NCBI GenBank assembly: GCA_013335235.1
Contig: JAAXVZ010000104.1
Span: 1-5,530 of the forward strand
Reading direction: 5' to 3'
Source of the DNA: Nanobdellota archaeon
GTDB lineage: Archaea; Nanobdellota; Nanobdellia; Woesearchaeales; GW2011-AR15
Length of the DNA: 5,530 nt
Both the position numbers and the translations under genes were made by a program. Below, one piece after another: positions 4,401 through 5,530 of this stretch (position 1 is the first letter of the stretch; each line of letters starts with the position of its first letter). The notes under the pieces were generated by a model. The model was given only the letters and a program-made list of their open reading frames with translations. It ran no database searches and was not told the DNA's origin.

Positions 4401-5530
4401 TTGAGAAATGCTTTGAATGAAGGCCAAGTGATTTTTCTTCCGAGGAAAGCATCTTCAGAGAATAATGAACATATCAGCACATTAGCCCAATTTATGGAAG
4501 GGTTAGATGTCATCGATGCCATCTGTGTTGATGATCGCCTTTCAAACAGTTTTACACTTTGGACTGATAAAGAAAACAGTCGATCTGTTCCCACGCTTTG
4601 TGTCCTTGACGTTCTGAACTACCTTGAGAAAGTCGGAAAGATCAATTCTACTAAAAGATATCTTTCCATATTAAATTTGCGCAAGTCAGGTTTTGCACTC
4701 TTACCTATAGATTCAAAAGAGTTAAGATCCATTGTTAATACCGGGAGGCCTACCAAAGAAGGAGGGCTCATAGAAAGCACTGGAATGAAGTCTCTACGGC
4801 AGACTCTTAACCGAATAGGTAGCCTCAAAGTAGTTCAAACACCTAAAGAGGCACGTTTTCTTGTTGAACTTCAGCGGGCATGTTTTCAGGTCATTCATCA
4901 AATATGGGATGATGGCGGCATGGAAGTTGAAAAAGCAGTGATACTTTCCTTGTGGCTCTGGCGAGATATTATTGTTTTTTTAGCATGCACTTGGGCGGAA
5001 AGGCAAATCTCCGAACCTCAAATGTCTCATTCTGATATGTTGAGTCACCTGATATCTCTATTATTGCTATGGAATCCTTCAGCGAGAGATGACCGATACA
5101 AGAAATATTTAGACTGGGTAGATCAGGACGTGTTAAATCCACTTCTTATCGCCAATGCTAGGGTTGTAGCGAGTGTGGCACAGAGCATCAAAGCCAGTAT
5201 TGAAACATATTCTGGCACCCTTGGAACGGCTGAGGCTAATCTTCTTGCTGCTCACTTGTTTAAATGGAGCCCTTTAGTGATACGTAAGCGATTGCTGCGG
5301 GATGAGTCTTTTACTGGTCAGTTTGGGCTATCGAAAAAAATTCTCACAATTAACGAGACGATTTTTGTTGAAACAAACTCTCTTATTGCATCTGCGCGTA
5401 AGGTCTTAGACGGAGAAGGGGAACAAAGGCTTGTTTCTCAAAATGGCCTTGAAATAAGGCTTTTCATCAACGATGAAGTCATACAATTGAGCTACTTGAA
5501 TGAAAGTTGCGATCTTATGGAAATTCCGCT
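1413..5530 (+). CDS. Giant TPR-like protein with tandem PIN-like domains and N-terminal signalling motif (3' end outside window)
   Basis: The frame is open for 1372 codons without interruption and runs off the right edge. Residues 7-29 carry the motif shared with the preceding protein. About 85-240 and 470-670 look like TPR-type helical repeats; 536-565, with KKAWALFDSGRLAEALVINDRLL, is the clearest. About 760-920 and 935-1108 look like two PIN-like domains. The first begins LDITSIMVLCYIDLL (Asp765). The second begins LYLDSLSLTYLQYAGIL (Asp940) and has QEM (Glu972), VDDR (1039-1042) and VLDVLNYLEKVGKI (Asp1066), the acidic positions expected of a metal-dependent ribonuclease. Residues after about 1115 are helical and unrecognised, with a hydrophobic stretch at 1173-1193. 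No Walker A, NACHT or NB-ARC motif is visible. The start overlaps the preceding gene (ATGAGTGA) and has no close ribosome binding site, so coupling is likely. A GTG at 1389 with GGGGGTGAT upstream is an alternative start adding 8 residues. Likely role: sensor plus nuclease in a conflict or cell-death system (inference). Confidence 0.9.
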   Translation, partial: MSDKPEISISESSNVIANSNINVGGDFIGPGGQKVTINPSWSPAVVESATKEIYTRLSPILKRRAIDEERSRDEIKALAEDVSAEGSFLAFAESHARAEVFYWAARLYASQPENAQDYLYTCLKVDHHFDVSIANSLILDNKGDTDGALQILRDIDNAEAHSTLFSILTRRRGRDLALSWLDSQIEHNDPGFMTGLGWFNVAVALSQEDNWEGSAEILARVNESAEEWPDLAFLEGIVNVALMLPVAHRAGVLRMALFHSSIRPTWGTQTETHRHHAAKCFQRAERLMKEIDVPERIQAGNIWQLWLRLTDPDPVVAEAALKEVQDGMNDIRKAVELVPFTRTFEIPFNPDPLRRYLEDRRVTGGLNGREIIADVLLKKSLLSPRDFAKLLEQEEERFAEVVSRSTIAGWLIEALVADTQIEKARHTLEKRRTDLSDDYNRLEAKILKHEGKDPRQKLEEIYHQSNRLIDLKNLIGYLGTAEDWTALRPLSEKLFQLDPTPDSAKQLIQCLFNFPNGAASVIAFFDEHQEVVNWGADLLSKKAWALFDSGRLAEALVINDRLLSERFSADDLHLDLNIALQSGNWERFPLIVDKAWDRREDHDPNTLLRLATIAAEADVTAQRAMDFAKLAVENDPDSAGTLLQAYGLALHLGREGDVEADWLARAIQLSPPEGPVRQVDIRTVVEKIIPAHRERIDHVENSIHKGEIPLHGAASILNLPLSAFLIDLPKINAEQQDGRKIVIIPIVSGQRSPVEVQKDWTIGLDITSIMVLCYIDLLPEALSAFNKVVLAPDTMMLLLEERRHVRFQQPSRAKDAEEINSQIDRGLLRIEQSEVKPPEWLENEVGHDLAELLETARKLSGRVILPSSINRIGTYIEGKADLREYQEIVLPIRAFIRLLNEKGYIDPALYKRSDDYLAIIDHAEAEAAPSNSLDGPLYLDSLSLTYLQYAGILQAVCISGLDMRVHHTIRQEMASLINAAQEGERRADILDKIRVTLRNALNEGQVIFLPRKASSENNEHISTLAQFMEGLDVIDAICVDDRLSNSFTLWTDKENSRSVPTLCVLDVLNYLEKVGKINSTKRYLSILNLRKSGFALLPIDSKELRSIVNTGRPTKEGGLIESTGMKSLRQTLNRIGSLKVVQTPKEARFLVELQRACFQVIHQIWDDGGMEVEKAVILSLWLWRDIIVFLACTWAERQISEPQMSHSDMLSHLISLLLLWNPSARDDRYKKYLDWVDQDVLNPLLIANARVVASVAQSIKASIETYSGTLGTAEANLLAAHLFKWSPLVIRKRLLRDESFTGQFGLSKKILTINETIFVETNSLIASARKVLDGEGEQRLVSQNGLEIRLFINDEVIQLSYLNESCDLMEIP
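1437..1490 (+). other. Amyloid-signalling-like motif, N-terminal copy in the giant protein
   Basis: These bases encode residues 9-26, ISESSNVIANSNINVGGD, followed by FIGPGG. Compared with the upstream copy, the shared positions are Ile, Ser, Asn-Val-Ile, Ser, Ile and Gly-Gly-Asp with the same spacing. The copy lies at the very N-terminus, where receptor-side motifs of bacterial amyloid signalling pairs are found. The codons differ at many positions, so this is not a recent DNA duplication. Conservation at the protein level is the likelier reason for the match. Confidence 0.65.

Overview
The window carries four genes, all on the + strand, in two pairs. There are no rRNA or tRNA genes, insertion sequences or CRISPR repeats. 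Mixed codon use, good Shine-Dalgarno sequences, sigma70-like promoter hexamers and the protein families suggest a Gram-negative bacterium. A Thermodesulfobacteriota or Nitrospirota-like host is only a guess, and the sequence does not fix the taxon. The content looks like accessory DNA, such as a genomic or defence island.

Left part (1-677): a toxin-first type II toxin-antitoxin operon of the HigBA kind. The toxin is a Gp49-like/RelE-superfamily mRNA interferase and the antitoxin is an XRE helix-turn-helix protein, joined by an ATGA overlap. A consensus-like promoter with an inverted repeat over its -10 box ends right at the GTG start of the toxin, so the message may be leaderless.

Middle (678-1018): a 341-base gap without a convincing gene. 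Its first part holds a cluster of GC-rich hairpins (699-756) that may end or attenuate the toxin-antitoxin transcript. Its second part is more A+T-rich and holds a small inverted repeat, two candidate promoters and a strong ribosome binding site for the next gene.

Right part (1019-5530): the most interesting region, a tightly coupled two-gene unit. The first gene makes a 133-residue protein with a hydrophobic N-terminal helix, a helical body and a short Gly/Asp/Ile-rich C-terminal motif. The second overlaps it by 8 bases and encodes a protein of more than 1372 residues that runs off the window. It starts with a matching copy of the same motif (10 of 18 positions identical), continues with a long TPR-like helical-repeat region, then two tandem PIN-like nuclease domains, then an unrecognised C-terminal region. 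A motif at the C-terminus of a small membrane-active-looking protein and at the N-terminus of a large sensor-like neighbour is the arrangement described for bacterial amyloid signalling (BASS/RHIM-like motifs, Bell-domain effectors next to NLR receptors). Here the partner has no visible NTPase motif and carries PIN-like domains instead. My working inference is an undescribed variant of an abortive-infection or regulated cell-death system: the large protein senses a trigger and templates assembly of the small effector, with the PIN part possibly cutting RNA. This is a hypothesis from sequence pattern alone.
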